A stretch of DNA of 64,000 nt from an uncultured Senegalimassilia sp. (GTDB taxonomy: Bacteria > Actinomycetota > Coriobacteriia > Coriobacteriales > Eggerthellaceae), in contig NZ_CAKTVU010000004.1 in NCBI RefSeq assembly GCF_934630535.1, positions 1 through 64,000 of the forward strand. Reading direction: 5' to 3'. The notes under the pieces were generated by a model. The model was not told where the DNA came from. It saw only the letters and a program-made list of their open reading frames with translations, and made no database searches. Made by a program: the position numbers and the translations under genes. Below are positions 62,588 to 64,000 of this stretch, piece after piece; position 1 is the first letter of the stretch, and every line of letters starts with the position of its first letter.

Positions 62588-63859
62588 ATGCGCATCCTCT
62601 GCATATCCGCCCAAAAGCCCGATAGCACCGGCAGCGGCGTGTACCTGGCAGAAACGGTGGCCTCCATGGCCGCCGCTGGGCACCAAGTCGCCGTCATCGC
62701 CGGCATCGATAAGGACGACTCGCCGCAGCTCGCCCCCGGCGTCGAGTTCTTTCCGGTGCGTTTCCGCACGCCCGAGCTGCCTTTTCCCGTGTGCGGCATG
62801 AGCGACGTCATGCCTTATGAGGCCACGCGATATCGCGACATGACCCCGGAGATGGTCCAAGCCTTCCGCAGCGCGTTCGGGCAACGCATCCGACAGGCGG
62901 TGCTCGACTTCAAGCCCGAGGCGATCATCTGCCATCATCTGTACCTGGCCTGCTCCACGGCTTGCGACGTGCTCGATGAGCTTGCCGGTGAAAATCGGTT
63001 ACCGGACGCGAATGGGGAAGCGGCGGGTCGGAAGGGGCGCCCGTGCCCGATCTGGGCGGTTTGCCATTCCACCGACCTTCGCCAGCTGCGCAACCATGAC
63101 CTTGAGAAGGACCGCATCATGGCAGCCGTCCGCTCGCTCGATGGGGTGATGGCGCTGCACAAGGCGCAGAAGGCCGAGATCGCCGAGTTGTTCGACCTGC
63201 CTGCCGATCGCATCCACGTCGTGGGGACCGGCTACAACTCTCAGGAGTTCGCTCCTCGTGGCGGCCTGCGCGCCGCTCGGCCGTTGCGTGTGTTGTATGT
63301 GGGCAAGATCTGCCGCGCCAAGGGTGTGGAAAGCCTCATACGCGCCATGGACCTGTTGCCCCTCGACCCGCAGGCCGTGGAGCTATGCCTGGTCGGCGGC
63401 TACAGCGACCAGGTGCAATACGATCGCATCGTGAAGCTGGCCGGTGGCTGCCGTTTCCCGGTGGTGTTCGGCGGGCGCGTCTCGCAAGACGACCTGGTGC
63501 TGTCCTATAACCGAAGCCACGTTTTCGTCCTGCCCTCGTTTTTCGAGGGGCTGCCGCTTGTCACGGTGGAGGCGCTTGCAAGCGGGTGCCGAGCGGTGGT
63601 CACGAGCCTGCCCGGCGTTCGCCCGTGGCTCGATGCGAGCCTCGCCGATGCCCCCGTCTCGTTCGTGGAACCGCCGCGCATCGAGGGCGTCGACGTGCCC
63701 GCGCCCGAAGATCTGCCGGCCTTCGAGCAGCGTCTTTCGGAAGCGCTGCGGGAGCAGCTTGAAGCGGCTGCGGCGAGCCCCCTTGAGGGAACCGGCTTCG
63801 ATGCCACCGCCGTGTCCTGGGGTTCTCTGGCCGCCCGCATGGCCGCGCTGGTCGGCTAG
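62588..63859 (+). CDS. Family 4 glycosyltransferase
   Basis: 423 aa GT-B fold. The N-terminal half begins MRILCISAQKPDSTGSGVYLAE; the C-terminal half has VLYVGKICRAKGVESLIRAMD (the nucleotide-sugar binding segment) and PSFFEGLPLVTVEALASG (the Glu-x7-Glu-like motif). No membrane helix. It transfers a sugar from a nucleotide donor, acceptor unknown. ATG 62588 has GAAAGGACC upstream; an earlier in-frame ATG at 62561 is an alternative. The final 140 bases after the stop hold no recognisable feature. Confidence 0.85.
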   Translation: MRILCISAQKPDSTGSGVYLAETVASMAAAGHQVAVIAGIDKDDSPQLAPGVEFFPVRFRTPELPFPVCGMSDVMPYEATRYRDMTPEMVQAFRSAFGQRIRQAVLDFKPEAIICHHLYLACSTACDVLDELAGENRLPDANGEAAGRKGRPCPIWAVCHSTDLRQLRNHDLEKDRIMAAVRSLDGVMALHKAQKAEIAELFDLPADRIHVVGTGYNSQEFAPRGGLRAARPLRVLYVGKICRAKGVESLIRAMDLLPLDPQAVELCLVGGYSDQVQYDRIVKLAGGCRFPVVFGGRVSQDDLVLSYNRSHVFVLPSFFEGLPLVTVEALASGCRAVVTSLPGVRPWLDASLADAPVSFVEPPRIEGVDVPAPEDLPAFEQRLSEALREQLEAAAASPLEGTGFDATAVSWGSLAARMAALVG

Positions 63860-64000
63860 CTTCCGCGTGAATCGCATCGGCGGGTGGGGCCGACTCGCCC
63901 ATCTGCGCCCGCCGATTGCGCCTCGTTGCATAAAATCCGACCGCTCGGGTTGTTTTTTCGATATTCGGGGTTGTCAAACCGCGCCTGTCCGCATAAACTG

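Overview
The window is GC-rich, densely packed bacterial chromosome with many GTG and TTG starts, strong Shine-Dalgarno sites and mostly short intergenic gaps. Gene content suggests an anaerobic actinobacterium of class Coriobacteriia, probably near Eggerthellaceae. It encodes a selenocysteine system, a ferredoxin-dependent 2-oxoacid oxidoreductase, a 2-hydroxyacyl-CoA dehydratase/double-cubane type protein with its activator, Ack-Pta, a formate/nitrite channel and Clp/trigger-factor housekeeping genes. The taxonomic placement is inferred from gene content and composition only. I saw no prophage, insertion sequence, CRISPR array or rRNA.

Left part (1-19.2 kb): twin tRNA-Lys genes, a NYN-domain RNA-binding protein, tRNA-Leu and a serine/threonine symporter. 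A proteostasis run follows (tig, clpP, clpX), leading directly into valS and rplS. Next comes rnhB-yraN-comM-dprA-trmFO-xer, an arrangement resembling that of many Gram-positives but without topA. Two genes on the minus strand (a YgbA-like protein and a membrane protein) follow.

Middle (19.2-43 kb): a manganese-type (yybP-ykoY) riboswitch and terminator precede terC. Then come a lipid kinase, rnd, a membrane zinc peptidase and xseAB. ackA and pta converge. A family 2 glycosyltransferase, brnQ-coaX, a fused CydDC-like ABC exporter, a minus-strand phosphodiesterase-dgt pair, dnaG, and a def-fmt-rsmB translation cluster complete the section. RsmB carries a long Gly/Arg-rich N-terminal tail.

Right part (43-64 kb): a cupin/HTH regulator, an AMP-forming acyl-CoA synthetase, a ParA-like ATPase and a four-subunit VorDBAC oxidoreductase form a probable acyl-CoA/2-oxoacid module. 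A membrane protein with a sequestered ribosome site, an HTH protein and a eukaryotic-type kinase follow. The rest is a selenium island: tRNA-Sec, selB, selA, an FNT channel, a double-cubane/HgdB-like protein, YedF, a DUF3343 protein, selD, an HgdC-like activator and a class V cysteine desulfurase-like protein. SelD contains an in-frame UGA at the catalytic position, followed by a SECIS-like hairpin. It would therefore be a selenoprotein needed for its own synthesis. The interleaving of the double-cubane protein and its ATPase with selenium-delivery genes is the most unusual functional association in the window.
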